A DNA stretch of 7,204 nucleotides from Burkholderiaceae bacterium. Its GTDB lineage: Bacteria; Pseudomonadota; Gammaproteobacteria; Burkholderiales; Burkholderiaceae_D. Below are positions 1 through 6,087 of the stretch, one piece after another. Under the pieces are notes generated by a model. It did no database searches and was not told the DNA's origin. It was given only the letters and a program-made list of their open reading frames with translations. Every line of letters begins with the position of its first letter. The first letter of the stretch is position 1. The translations under genes and the position numbers were made by a program. The stretch spans positions 1 to 7,204 of the forward strand of contig JAIELO010000113.1 of assembly GCA_019752915.1 (NCBI GenBank), given 5' to 3'.

Positions 1-591
1 CCCTTACCCCGATTAATTCTCGCCTCCAGTTCCAGTTACCGCAAAGAATTGCTGAGCCGCCTGCGCCTGCCCTTCGAAGTCGCCGTACCGGACATCGATG
101 AAACCCCGTTGGCCGGCGAGAGCCCGGACGCCACCGCGCTGCGCCTGGCACGCGAGAAAGCCGCCGCCGTGGCAGCACGCCTGCCCGGCTGGCTGGTGAT
201 CGGCTCGGATCAGGTGGCGACGCTGGATGGCGCCCAGATCGGCAAGCCCGGCGACCACGCCCGCGCTTTAGCACAATTACAACAGATGCGCGGCCGCACC
301 GTGGTGTTCCATACCGCGCTATGCCTGTGGGACGGTCGCGACGGCAGCTATCAACTCGACGAAATCCGCGCCCATGTGCGCTTTCGCGACCTGCCGGACG
401 CCGAACTCGATGCCTATCTGCGCATCGAACAACCGTATGACTGCGCCGGCAGTGCCAAAAACGAAGGTCTGGGCATCGCCATCCTCGAACGTATCGACAG
501 CGATGACCCGACCGCCCTGACCGGCCTGCCCTTAATTGCCCTGACCGGCATGCTGCGCAACGTCGGCATGCCCTTTTTTACTCTTGAATGA
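1..591 (+). CDS. yceF: Maf/YceF-type nucleoside triphosphate pyrophosphatase (5' end outside window)
   Basis: Maf-family cytoplasmic pyrophosphatase that hydrolyses non-canonical or modified nucleoside triphosphates to the monophosphate. The YceF branch is known to act on 7-methyl-GTP. The reading frame is open from base 1 and already shows the family's N-terminal signature: LILASSSSYRKELL is encoded from base 13, matching the Maf 'LASxSPxRxxLL' motif with its conserved Ser and Arg. Later come DETP, IGSDQV with the catalytic-base Asp, GKP, CAGSAKNEG, and DDPTALTGLPLIAL near the C-terminus, which resemble E. coli YceF more than YhdE. No in-frame ATG, GTG or TTG lies ahead of the signature, so the true start is a few codons upstream of the window; the TTG at 49 is too late. 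Only the first few residues should be missing. The stop overlaps the next gene's start (ATGA at 588-591), suggesting translational coupling. Family assignment is firm; m7GTP specificity is inferred from similarity. Confidence 0.93.
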   Translation, partial: PLPRLILASSSSYRKELLSRLRLPFEVAVPDIDETPLAGESPDATALRLAREKAAAVAARLPGWLVIGSDQVATLDGAQIGKPGDHARALAQLQQMRGRTVVFHTALCLWDGRDGSYQLDEIRAHVRFRDLPDAELDAYLRIEQPYDCAGSAKNEGLGIAILERIDSDDPTALTGLPLIALTGMLRNVGMPFFTLE

Positions 592-1322
592 ACGCTATGA
601 CCGGTACCCTCTTTCTTATCCCAAATACGCTGGGCGACACGGAAACCCTCAGCTCGGTACTGCCTGAACAGGTGCAGGAACTGACCTCCCGCCTCGACTA
701 TTTTGTCGCAGAAAACGCCAAGACGGCGCGCGCCTTCCTGAAGCTGGTGCATGCCCGCCATCCGCTGGCCAAACCGCTGCAGGAAATCCAGATCTCTGAA
801 CTCAACGTCAACACCCCGGCCAGCGCACTGGCTGGCCTGCTGGCGCCCTTGCTGGCCGGTCAGGATGGTGGTCTGGTCTCGGAAGCGGGCGTACCGGCAG
901 TGGCCGATCCCGGTGCCGATCTGGTGCGTTTAGCACACCAGCACGGCATCCCCGTGCGTCCACTGGTGGGCCCGTCCTCGCTCCTGCTGGCAGTCATGGC
1001 GAGCGGCCTGAATGGCCAGAGTTTTGCCTTCAATGGCTATCTGCCAACCGACCCAGCCCAGCGTAGCAGCCGCATCAAGGAGCTGGAACTGCGTTCACGC
1101 AAGGAAAAGCAAACCCAGCTCTTCATTGAAACACCCTACCGCAATGGCGCCATGCTGGAAGCCCTCAGCGCAGCCTGCGCGCCGGGCACGCTGATCTGCG
1201 TCGCGACTGACCTGAGTCTGCCGAGCGAGACCATCCGCACCATGACGGCCGCCAAGTGGAAAAGCGCCTCAGCGCCCGACTTCCACAAAAAGCCCACCGT
1301 GTTCCTGCTGCTGGGACAATAG
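588..1322 (+). CDS. RsmI-like SAM-dependent methyltransferase (tetrapyrrole methylase fold)
   Basis: A 244-residue protein of the COG0313 / RsmI superfamily, which transfers methyl groups from S-adenosylmethionine; RsmI itself 2'-O-methylates C1402 of 16S rRNA. Visible family blocks are GTLFLIPNTLGD at residues 6-17, the equivalent of RsmI 'GTLYVVATPIGN'; LVSEAGVPAVADPG at 96-109, the equivalent of 'VSDAGTPGISDPG'; the following IPVRPLVGPSSLLLA, which matches the SAM-pocket GPSA segment; and LFIETPYRN, which corresponds to 'FYESPHR'. The divergence from canonical motifs (PNTLG for TPIGN, ETPYR for ESPHR) and the shorter length compared with about 285 residues suggest a paralogue with a different substrate rather than rsmI itself. 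The ATG at 588 overlaps the yceF stop; an ATG at 597 is also possible, and neither has a strong ribosome-binding site, which fits coupled translation. The substrate is unknown. Confidence 0.88.
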   Translation: MNAMTGTLFLIPNTLGDTETLSSVLPEQVQELTSRLDYFVAENAKTARAFLKLVHARHPLAKPLQEIQISELNVNTPASALAGLLAPLLAGQDGGLVSEAGVPAVADPGADLVRLAHQHGIPVRPLVGPSSLLLAVMASGLNGQSFAFNGYLPTDPAQRSSRIKELELRSRKEKQTQLFIETPYRNGAMLEALSAACAPGTLICVATDLSLPSETIRTMTAAKWKSASAPDFHKKPTVFLLLGQ

Positions 1323-1330
1323 TTGACTCG

Positions 1331-1365
1331 GCCTGCCAGCCGGTCCGGCTAGCAGGCTGGCAGGC
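1331..1365. terminator. Hairpin at convergent gene ends, possible bidirectional terminator
   Basis: A perfect 11-bp GC-rich stem (GCCTGCCAGCC at 1331-1341, pairing with GGCTGGCAGGC at 1355-1365) encloses a 13-nt loop, 8 bp after the methyltransferase stop and 26 bp beyond the EAL-HDOD stop. An alternative inner hairpin (AGCCGG / CCGGCT, 1338-1350) overlaps it. Neither strand has a T-run after the stem, so intrinsic termination is not certain. Position and stem strength suggest a transcript end for both convergent units. Confidence 0.55.
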
Positions 1366-1391
1366 GAACACACCTGCCGCACTGACCGCAC

Positions 1392-2660
1392 TCAGATGCC
1401 GCGCGTATAGTCACTGACCCATTCGATGGCGGCCAGCTGTATGGTGTACAAGGCCGCCGGCGTCAGGCTCAGCTCATGCAGACGCTGGGCCAGATGCTGG
1501 CCATCGCGCCCCTGTTCGATCTGTTCGATCAGACTCAGCATGCCGCCATAATCGCCCGCCCGGTATAGCAATGCGGTGCGCACTTCTTCCAGCACCTGCA
1601 CACTATCGAGCACATCGCTCATGTGCATCGAAAACAGCGTGTCCATCAGCGACATCACCCCCACCGTAAAGCCGATGTCGGCATTGACCCGCTGACCGGG
1701 ACGCAGGTGCTCGACCATCAGCTCCAGTGTTTTGCCACGCGTGGTCGCCAGTTGCAGCAAGGGTGAGGTAAATTCCTGAATCGCGCCATTCTTCACGTAC
1801 AGCAGAATCTGCAGCCAGCGCTTGAACTGGCGCCGTCCCAGCACCATTAAGGCGTGCCCCACCGAATTGACGCGGCAACGTGCCCCGACCGCCGGCGTAT
1901 TCACCAGCCGCAGCAGATTGAGGGTAATCAGTGCATCATGCTTGACGCTGCGTTCGATTTCCTCGCTGGCCGCATCGTTATTGAGCAGGTCGAGCAGATG
2001 CAGCACGCTGCGCTGGGACGGCGAAATCTTTTTACCACTGAGGATCATGGGACGGGCGAAGTAATAGCCCTGAAAATACTCGAAGCCGAGATCCATGCAT
2101 TGCTGGAATTCGTCGAGCGTTTCGACTTTTTCGGCCAGCAACTTCTGGCGCGGATTCTTGAACTGGCGCGCCAGTGCCGGCAACTGATCCGGACCCATCT
2201 CGTGTATGTCGATCTTGATCACATCGCACAGATGCTGCAACTTCTGGACGTCGTCGGACTGGCTGATCACGTCATCGAGGGCGAACCGGAAACCAGCGTG
2301 CTTGAGCTCACTGATGCGCTCAATCAATTCCGGCGTCGCTTTCACGGTTTCCAGAATTTCGAGGATCACTTTATCGGGCGGCAGAAAGCGGATGAAGTCG
2401 CTCATCAGGCCGATGGCATCCACATTCACGAAGGCCATCTGGTCGCCCACCACCTGCCCCATCCCGAGTTCGGAGGCGTGGGCGATCACGCTCGCCGTGG
2501 CGAGCGCATCATCGGTGACACTGGCATCGTTACGTAGCCGCCCATCGCGAAATAGCAATTCGTAGGCGACCAGCCGCTGTCCCCGGTTGAGGATGGGCTG
2601 ACGGGCAAGAAAGAAATTATCGTGCGGACTGCTGACTGCTGGTGACGGCGCTAACATCAT
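1392..2660 (-). CDS. EAL-HDOD domain signalling protein (c-di-GMP phosphodiesterase-like)
   Basis: About 422 residues, cytoplasmic, with no signal peptide or membrane segment. The N-terminal half (residues ~15-205) is an EAL domain; the C-terminal half (~210-400) is an HDOD domain, a metal-independent HD relative found in signalling proteins. This is the YuxH-type architecture. EAL residues visible, numbered from the ATG at 2660: E34 in YELL (the EAL motif itself), N79, E101, D129-D130, K149 in IKID, E180 in AEKVE and Q197 in FQGYYFARP. The metal-binding and catalytic set is therefore present. However, loop 6, usually DDFGTG, reads DDVISQ, and EGVE reads EKVE, so activity could be reduced or lost and the protein may act as a c-di-GMP sensor or adaptor. 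An in-frame GTG at 2666 is possible, but GGGG about 7 nt upstream of the ATG at 2660 favours that ATG (or the next, at 2657). It lies downstream of rlmJ on the same strand with a 98-bp gap holding a likely promoter. Confidence 0.9.
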   Translation of the reverse strand: MMLAPSPAVSSPHDNFFLARQPILNRGQRLVAYELLFRDGRLRNDASVTDDALATASVIAHASELGMGQVVGDQMAFVNVDAIGLMSDFIRFLPPDKVILEILETVKATPELIERISELKHAGFRFALDDVISQSDDVQKLQHLCDVIKIDIHEMGPDQLPALARQFKNPRQKLLAEKVETLDEFQQCMDLGFEYFQGYYFARPMILSGKKISPSQRSVLHLLDLLNNDAASEEIERSVKHDALITLNLLRLVNTPAVGARCRVNSVGHALMVLGRRQFKRWLQILLYVKNGAIQEFTSPLLQLATTRGKTLELMVEHLRPGQRVNADIGFTVGVMSLMDTLFSMHMSDVLDSVQVLEEVRTALLYRAGDYGGMLSLIEQIEQGRDGQHLAQRLHELSLTPAALYTIQLAAIEWVSDYTRGI

Positions 2661-2694
2661 GGGCACACCCCATTCTGTAACCTGTTCGGTTGCA

Positions 2695-2717
2695 GCAGAG
2701 CGTCTCTGGCGCTCTGC
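2695..2717 (-). other. 8-bp hairpin in the leader of the EAL-HDOD gene
   Basis: GCAGAGCG (2695-2702) and CGCTCTGC (2710-2717) form a perfect 8-bp stem with a 7-nt loop. It sits after the rlmJ stop and upstream of the EAL-HDOD start. It could mark the 3' end of the rlmJ transcript or a structured 5' leader. There is no T-run on either side, so it is not a typical intrinsic terminator. Confidence 0.4.
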
Positions 2718-2730
2718 CGCTCACGTTCAG

Positions 2731-2757
2731 ACTATACCCATCATGTATTGCTGACAA
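2731..2757 (-). promoter_or_regulatory. Candidate sigma-70 promoter of the EAL-HDOD gene
   Basis: Read on the minus strand, TTGTCA (2752-2757) is followed after 15 bp by TATAGT (2731-2736). Each hexamer matches the consensus at 5 of 6 positions, but the 15-bp spacer is shorter than the usual 16-18. It begins just beyond the rlmJ stop and would give a leader of about 65 nt. This suggests the signalling gene can be transcribed apart from rlmJ. Confidence 0.4.
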
Positions 2758-2758
2758 C

Positions 2759-3904
2759 TTATTTCTGTCGATTAACAGGTCGGCGTGGTCCAGTGTTGCG
2801 TCCATCCGTCGCCGGACGGGCTACCCCGGGGCGGCCATTGGCAGCTACACCACTACGCGGCGCACCGCTGCCGCCGGGACGGCCGCTACCAGCAGGCGCA
2901 TTGCGCGCTGCCCCCAGCGGGGTATTGCGGGCCGCGCTCAGCGGGGTATTGCGGCTCGTGCCGGGTGCCGGAGCGCGCGGCGTGCGGGTCGAGGCCATGC
3001 CGTTACCGCGCAATGGCGTCGGTGTACCGGATTCCAGCGTGAAGCGTGCGCCGCTGTCCTTACCCAGCGCCTTGACCAGATACGGCATTACCTGCTTGAG
3101 CATCGGCTCCAGCGTGTACGGCGGATTCAAAATGAACATGCCGCTGCTGTGCAGGCCGAAGCCATCGGGCTGCGGGGTGTGGGTGGTCAGCACTACATTT
3201 AACCATTCACCGCACTGCAACTGTTTCAGTTTGTCGGCAAACTGGCGCGACTCCATGCGCTGCAGCAGCGGATACCAGACGGCATAGGTGCCGCCGGGGA
3301 AGCGCACCAGCGCCTCGGCCAGCGTATCTTTGACCTTCTTGTAATCCTGCTTGTCTTCATAGGGCGGATCGATCAGCACCAGCGCGCGCCGCGACGGTGG
3401 CGGCAACAACGCTTTCAGCGACTGGAAGCCATCGCCACGGGTAACCAGCACGCGCTTGCCGCGCACGGTCGGGCGAATGCCCTGCTCGGCTGCATGCTCT
3501 TCGAGCTTGCGGAAGTTATCGGCCAGCAGCTTGGAATCGGCCGGGTGCAGCTCGAACAGACGCAGGCGGTCATGCTCGCGTGCCACCTGATCGGCGATGT
3601 AGGGCGAACCGGGGTAGTAGCGCATTTTGCCACTCGGGTTCATGGCACGAATCAGATCCACGTATTCCTTCAGTTCCGGCGGCAGATCGGTGCGCTCCCA
3701 TAGGGGGCCGATGCCGGTATCGTACTCGGCATTTTTCGACGCAAAAGTACCGTCCAGCGCATACACGCCAGCACCGGAATGGGTATCGATGTAGCTGTAG
3801 GCAGTGTCTTTCTGGTTCAGATACTGCAGCAACTGGATAGTGATGAAGTGCTTGAGCACGTCAGCGTGATTACCCGCGTGAAAGGCGTGACGGTAACTTA
3901 ACAT
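2759..3904 (-). CDS. rlmJ: 23S rRNA (adenine2030-N6)-methyltransferase RlmJ with long basic C-terminal tail
   Basis: RlmJ (YhiR/ComJ family) methylates N6 of A2030 in 23S rRNA using S-adenosylmethionine. The conserved family N-terminus MLSYRHAFHAGNHADVLKH starts exactly at the ATG at 3904, which fixes the start although the Shine-Dalgarno is poor. SAM motif I is DTHSGAGVY (residues 40-48); FELHP lies at 117-121; the catalytic motif IV is LIDPPYE (177-183), of the D/N-PP-Y/F type used by N6-adenine methylases; YAVWYPL (207-213) and LNPPYTLE (259-266) are also family blocks. The recognisable enzyme ends near residue 291. The protein is 381 residues, about 100 longer than E. coli RlmJ (280). The extra part, residues 292-381, is low complexity, rich in Arg, Pro, Gly, Ala and Asn with a single acidic residue, and carries arginines at a strict 8-residue spacing. 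A basic disordered tail of this kind may bind rRNA; that is inference. Likely a single gene or first of a loose unit with the downstream EAL-HDOD gene. Confidence 0.93.
   Translation of the reverse strand: MLSYRHAFHAGNHADVLKHFITIQLLQYLNQKDTAYSYIDTHSGAGVYALDGTFASKNAEYDTGIGPLWERTDLPPELKEYVDLIRAMNPSGKMRYYPGSPYIADQVAREHDRLRLFELHPADSKLLADNFRKLEEHAAEQGIRPTVRGKRVLVTRGDGFQSLKALLPPPSRRALVLIDPPYEDKQDYKKVKDTLAEALVRFPGGTYAVWYPLLQRMESRQFADKLKQLQCGEWLNVVLTTHTPQPDGFGLHSSGMFILNPPYTLEPMLKQVMPYLVKALGKDSGARFTLESGTPTPLRGNGMASTRTPRAPAPGTSRNTPLSAARNTPLGAARNAPAGSGRPGGSGAPRSGVAANGRPGVARPATDGRNTGPRRPVNRQK
2833..2977 (-). repeat. Degenerate 24-bp (8-residue) tandem repeat in the rlmJ tail
   Basis: The encoded arginines at residues 310, 318, 326, 334, 342, 350 and 358 are spaced exactly eight apart. 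The best-preserved units are RNTPLSAA, RNTPLGAA and RNAPAGSG. At DNA level a 16-bp identical core (CAGCGGGGTATTGCGG) occurs at 2915-2930 and 2939-2954, 24 bp apart, with a weaker third copy around 2891-2906. This indicates growth of the tail by in-frame tandem duplication. Confidence 0.75.
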
Positions 3905-3926
3905 GAGGGGGACTTTCTATGAAAAC

Positions 3927-3967
3927 AATGCGGCATCCTGCCAAAAAGAGCAGAACTATGCCGCATT
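3927..3967 (-). terminator. Terminator-like hairpin in the rlmJ leader (candidate attenuator)
   Basis: AATGCGGCAT (3927-3936) and ATGCCGCATT (3958-3967) are perfect 10-bp inverted arms. Inside them CTGC (3938-3941) can pair with GCAG (3950-3953) around an 8-nt loop. Read on the minus strand the structure is followed by GTTTTC, a short U-rich run, ending about 17 nt before the rlmJ ATG. No minus-strand gene lies just upstream, so it could terminate or attenuate the rlmJ leader transcript. Alternatively the arms are a DNA-binding dyad for a regulator of the divergent region. Confidence 0.45.
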
Positions 3968-4162
3968 ATCGCCCAGAACCGGCCGCCCGCCAAAAAAGCC
4001 CGCAGTTTGAGCATCGTTCAGCCCGGCGTCAGACCCCGACACCTGCCCGGCTGCCCGCAGATAAGCGCACACATCGATTGCATCAAACCGTGCAGCAGAC
4101 GGCTACCTAAGATGGAACTGCCGCGTTGCATCCGCACGCGACGTTCATCAACGGAGGAAATC

Positions 4163-4420
4163 ATGGCTTTCAATAATGTAGGGCCGCTGACCTTCCTGGC
4201 GCCGGGGCAAACGGCGTTCTGGAGCTACAGCTATCCCGGCGATCACGGCACCCAGTTTGCCTCGGCCGACGTGAAAGCCCCCAACCAGGGGGCGGTACAC
4301 ATGGCAGACCAGCAAGGCAAGCGCAAAGAGAACAACGGCAATGCCACCTACTTTGTGCAGATCCACAATAACGGCGTCGGTGGCGCTTTCCACAATCTGC
4401 AAGGCGGAGGCATGTCATGA
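4163..4420 (+). CDS. Small protein of unknown function, first of a two-gene cassette
   Basis: An 85-residue protein that I do not recognise. The start is well supported: GGAGG at 4153-4157 lies 5 nt before the ATG at 4163. An open frame continues upstream without a ribosome-binding site and is not credible as coding. The sequence is rich in Gly, Asn, Gln, His and aromatic residues, with stretches that look like alternating beta strands (TFLAPGQTAFWSYSYPGD, TYFVQIHNNGVGGAFHNLQ), suggesting a compact all-beta fold. There is no signal peptide, transmembrane segment, cysteine or known catalytic motif. Charge is near neutral with a basic GKRKEN patch mid-protein. Its stop overlaps the next gene's ATG (ATGA at 4417-4420), so the two are almost certainly co-translated and may work together. 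Coding status is firm; function is not known. Confidence 0.82.
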   Translation: MAFNNVGPLTFLAPGQTAFWSYSYPGDHGTQFASADVKAPNQGAVHMADQQGKRKENNGNATYFVQIHNNGVGGAFHNLQGGGMS

Positions 4421-4641
4421 AGATGACCATCATTACTGACGACCAGGACAATATCCTCGGCGCCGTTCAGGGCCACTCGCTGAGCGAGCAGCAAGGTCAG
4501 ATCGAAGCGACCGTGTCGTTCGCGCCCGGTCACAAGACCCATCAACTGGAGGTGGACGACGATCTCGCCACCATCGATGACATCGACAGCTTCCAGGAGC
4601 GCCTGAAACAGCATCTGTGCCAGCACCTCGGCAAACCTTGA
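4417..4641 (+). CDS. Small acidic protein of unknown function, second of the cassette
   Basis: A 74-residue protein that I do not recognise. GGAGG at 4406-4410 lies 6 nt before the ATG at 4417, inside the preceding gene, and the start overlaps that gene's stop by ATGA; a second ATG at 4423 is less well placed. It carries 13 Asp/Glu against 5 Lys/Arg, so it is clearly acidic. It has a likely beta-strand N-terminal part (MTIITDDQDNILGAV, then IEATVSFAPGH), an acidic central VDDD and IDDID segment, and a probable amphipathic C-terminal helix (FQERLKQHLCQHL). No signal peptide or membrane segment is present. The acidic charge next to a partner with a basic patch would suit a complex, but that is only inference. 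Ends 5 bp before a strong hairpin. Confidence 0.8.
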   Translation: MKMTIITDDQDNILGAVQGHSLSEQQGQIEATVSFAPGHKTHQLEVDDDLATIDDIDSFQERLKQHLCQHLGKP

Positions 4642-4646
4642 GGCCT

Positions 4647-4676
4647 TGGCCGTAGCGCGCGTCTGCGCTACGGCCA
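4647..4676. terminator. Hairpin between the cassette and aceA, possible bidirectional terminator
   Basis: A perfect 12-bp stem (TGGCCGTAGCGC at 4647-4658 with GCGCTACGGCCA at 4665-4676) around a 6-nt loop lies in the 50-bp gap between convergent stops. T-runs are absent on both strands, so efficiency as an intrinsic terminator is uncertain, but location and stability make it the likely end of both transcripts. Confidence 0.6.
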
Positions 4677-4691
4677 TTCCCCGACTAGCCC

Positions 4692-5987
4692 TTATGCCAC
4701 CCGCGCTTCGAAGAACTGCTCGTCTTCCGTCGAACCCTGCAGTGCGGTGGTCGACGACAGGCCGCGCTGGATACACTGGGTCACTTCGTCAAAATAACCG
4801 GTTCCGACTTCGCGCTGATGCTTGACGGCCGAAAAGCCGCGCTCGGCGGCAGCAAACTCCGCTTCCTGCAATTCCACAAAGGCCGTCATATGGCGCCGCG
4901 CATAGCCATGCGCCAGATGGAACATGCTGTAATTGAGCGCATGGAAACCGGCCAGTGTGATGAACTGGAATTTATAGCCCATTGCCGCCAGTTCGCGCTG
5001 GAAGCGGGCGATGGTGGCGTCGTCCAGATTTTTCTTCCAGTTAAACGATGGCGAGCAATTGTAGGCCAGCAGCTTGCCGGGGAACTGGGCATGAATCGCT
5101 TCGGCGAAACGCTTGGCATAGGCCAGATCCGGCTTGCCCGTTTCGCACCACACCAGATCGGCAAACGGCGCATACGCCAGCGCCCGCGCCACCGCCTGCT
5201 CCAGCCCCTTGCGTACCTTGTAGAAGCCTTCCACGGTGCGCTCGCCGGTGCAGAACGGCCGGTCATATTCGTCGATGTCCGAAATCAGCAGATCGGCACC
5301 GTCGGCGTCGGTGCGGGCAATCAGCAGCGTCGGCGTGCCCATCACATCGGCCGCCAGACGCGCGGCCGTCAGCTTCTCGATGGCCTCGCGGGTTGGCACC
5401 AGCACTTTGCCGCCCATATGGCCGCACTTCTTGGCCGAGGCCAGTTGATCTTCGAAGTGCACACCGGCCGCACCCGCCTCGATCATGGCCTTCATCAGCT
5501 CGTAGGCATTGAGCACCCCGCCGAAGCCGGCTTCCGCATCGGCGACGATGGGCGCGAAATAATCGATCTCGTCGCGCCCTTCCGACCATTGAATCTGATC
5601 GGCTCGCTGCAAAGTGTTATTAATACGTTTTACGGCCGTCGGCACCGAGTTGACGGGATACAGCGACTGGTCAGGATACATTTCACCGGCCAGATTGGCA
5701 TCGCCCGCTACCTGCCAGCCGGACAGATAAATCGCTTTCAGGCCAGCCTTAACCTGCTGCAAAGCCTGATTACCGGTGACCGCGCCCAGCGCGTGGACCT
5801 GCGACTCCTGCTGCAGCAGGCGCCACAGCTTTTCTGCGCCGCGTTGCGCCAGCGTATGGCTGATCGGCAGCGAGCCGCGCAGTCGCACCACATCGGCCGC
5901 GCTATAGGTGCGCCGCACACCTGCCCAGCGCGGATCGGTATCCCATTCCTGCTGAAGTGCGGCAATTTGCTGTTCTCGAGTGGACAT
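4692..5987 (-). CDS. aceA: Isocitrate lyase
   Basis: Cleaves isocitrate to glyoxylate and succinate, the first step of the glyoxylate shunt, needed for growth on acetate and fatty acids; cytoplasmic, Mg2+-dependent homotetramer. At 431 residues it is close to E. coli AceA (434) and similar along its length. Landmarks: [13 protein letters not shown] at the N-terminus, [12 protein letters not shown] (89-100), YPDQSLYP (104-111), the metal-site segment [10 protein letters not shown] (148-157), the active-site signature [10 protein letters not shown] (186-195) with catalytic Cys188, [10 protein letters not shown], and NCSPSFNW followed by [11 protein letters not shown]. All key residues appear intact. 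The start is ATG at 5987 (MSTREQQ) or the adjacent ATG at 5990; GGGGAAG at 5994-6000 serves either, and the E. coli N-terminus favours 5987. No malate synthase or isocitrate dehydrogenase kinase lies beside it in this window, so it appears to be a single-gene unit. The upstream region holds a promoter overlapped by a palindrome. Confidence 0.98.
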   Translation of the reverse strand: MSTREQQIAALQQEWDTDPRWAGVRRTYSAADVVRLRGSLPISHTLAQRGAEKLWRLLQQESQVHALGAVTGNQALQQVKAGLKAIYLSGWQVAGDANLAGEMYPDQSLYPVNSVPTAVKRINNTLQRADQIQWSEGRDEIDYFAPIVADAEAGFGGVLNAYELMKAMIEAGAAGVHFEDQLASAKKCGHMGGKVLVPTREAIEKLTAARLAADVMGTPTLLIARTDADGADLLISDIDEYDRPFCTGERTVEGFYKVRKGLEQAVARALAYAPFADLVWCETGKPDLAYAKRFAEAIHAQFPGKLLAYNCSPSFNWKKNLDDATIARFQRELAAMGYKFQFITLAGFHALNYSMFHLAHGYARRHMTAFVELQEAEFAAAERGFSAVKHQREVGTGYFDEVTQCIQRGLSSTTALQGSTEDEQFFEARVA

Positions 5988-6037
5988 CATGTTCTTCCCC
6001 TGCAAAAAATAAAATTCCTTGAATCCATGATAGACCT

Positions 6038-6054
6038 TTTGTGCTGCGCACAAA
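6038..6054. promoter_or_regulatory. Dyad at the predicted aceA transcription start (candidate operator)
   Basis: TTTGTGC and GCACAAA (6038-6044 and 6048-6054) are perfect 7-bp arms separated by TGC. The dyad lies immediately downstream of the predicted -10, across the expected transcription start. That is a classic repressor position, although it could also fold as a hairpin at the mRNA 5' end. The regulator is unknown. Confidence 0.45.
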
Positions 6055-6056
6055 TA

Positions 6057-6070
6057 GTCTTATATAAGAC
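6057..6070. promoter_or_regulatory. 14-bp perfect palindrome over the aceA -10 (candidate operator)
   Basis: GTCTTATATAAGAC is its own reverse complement and contains the predicted aceA -10 hexamer. A symmetric site of this shape on a central-metabolism promoter suits a dimeric repressor such as a GntR-family regulator, but the regulator cannot be identified from this window. Confidence 0.55.
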
Positions 6071-6087
6071 ACATGATCGAATTTAAA
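6059..6087 (-). promoter_or_regulatory. aceA: Predicted sigma-70 promoter of aceA
   Basis: On the minus strand, TTTAAA (6082-6087, 4 of 6 matches to the -35 consensus) is followed after exactly 17 bp by TATAAG (6059-6064, 5 of 6 matches to the -10). The start of transcription would fall near 6052, giving a leader of about 65 nt. The -10 is wholly inside the 14-bp palindrome. Confidence 0.55.

Noticed and set aside
49..51. TTG as the start of the Maf protein
   Set aside because: It lies after the conserved LASSS signature, which is in frame from base 13, so the gene begins outside the window.
1854..2537. Plus-strand open frame (227 codons) opposite the EAL-HDOD gene
   Set aside because: Antisense shadow; the minus-strand protein has clear EAL and HDOD motifs across the same bases.
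2891..2954. Short regularly spaced repeats as a possible CRISPR array
   Set aside because: Units are 24 bp, in frame, only two or three copies, and encode the RlmJ tail.
2690..3287. Plus-strand open frames across the rlmJ tail
   Set aside because: The Arg/Ala/Gly-rich products are reverse-strand readings of the repeat tail, with no ribosome-binding site or motif.
3990..4005. A-run with GC-rich flank (CCAAAAAAGCCCGC) as a minus-strand terminator
   Set aside because: On the minus strand it reads GCGGGC then T-run, but no complementary GCCCGC arm lies upstream to form the stem.
4007..4162. Upstream extension of the first cassette protein to 4007
   Set aside because: No ribosome-binding site there, composition unlike the rest, and a strong GGAGG sits right before the ATG at 4163.
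5988..6053. Upstream in-frame extension of aceA to 6053
   Set aside because: The extension has no family similarity, runs through the leader and dyad, and the Shine-Dalgarno at 5994-6000 serves the ATG at 5990 or 5987.
4818..6086. Long plus-strand open frame (422 codons) opposite aceA
   Set aside because: It is antisense to a complete, well-conserved isocitrate lyase; long open antisense frames are expected with this GC-rich codon bias and its product has no family motif.
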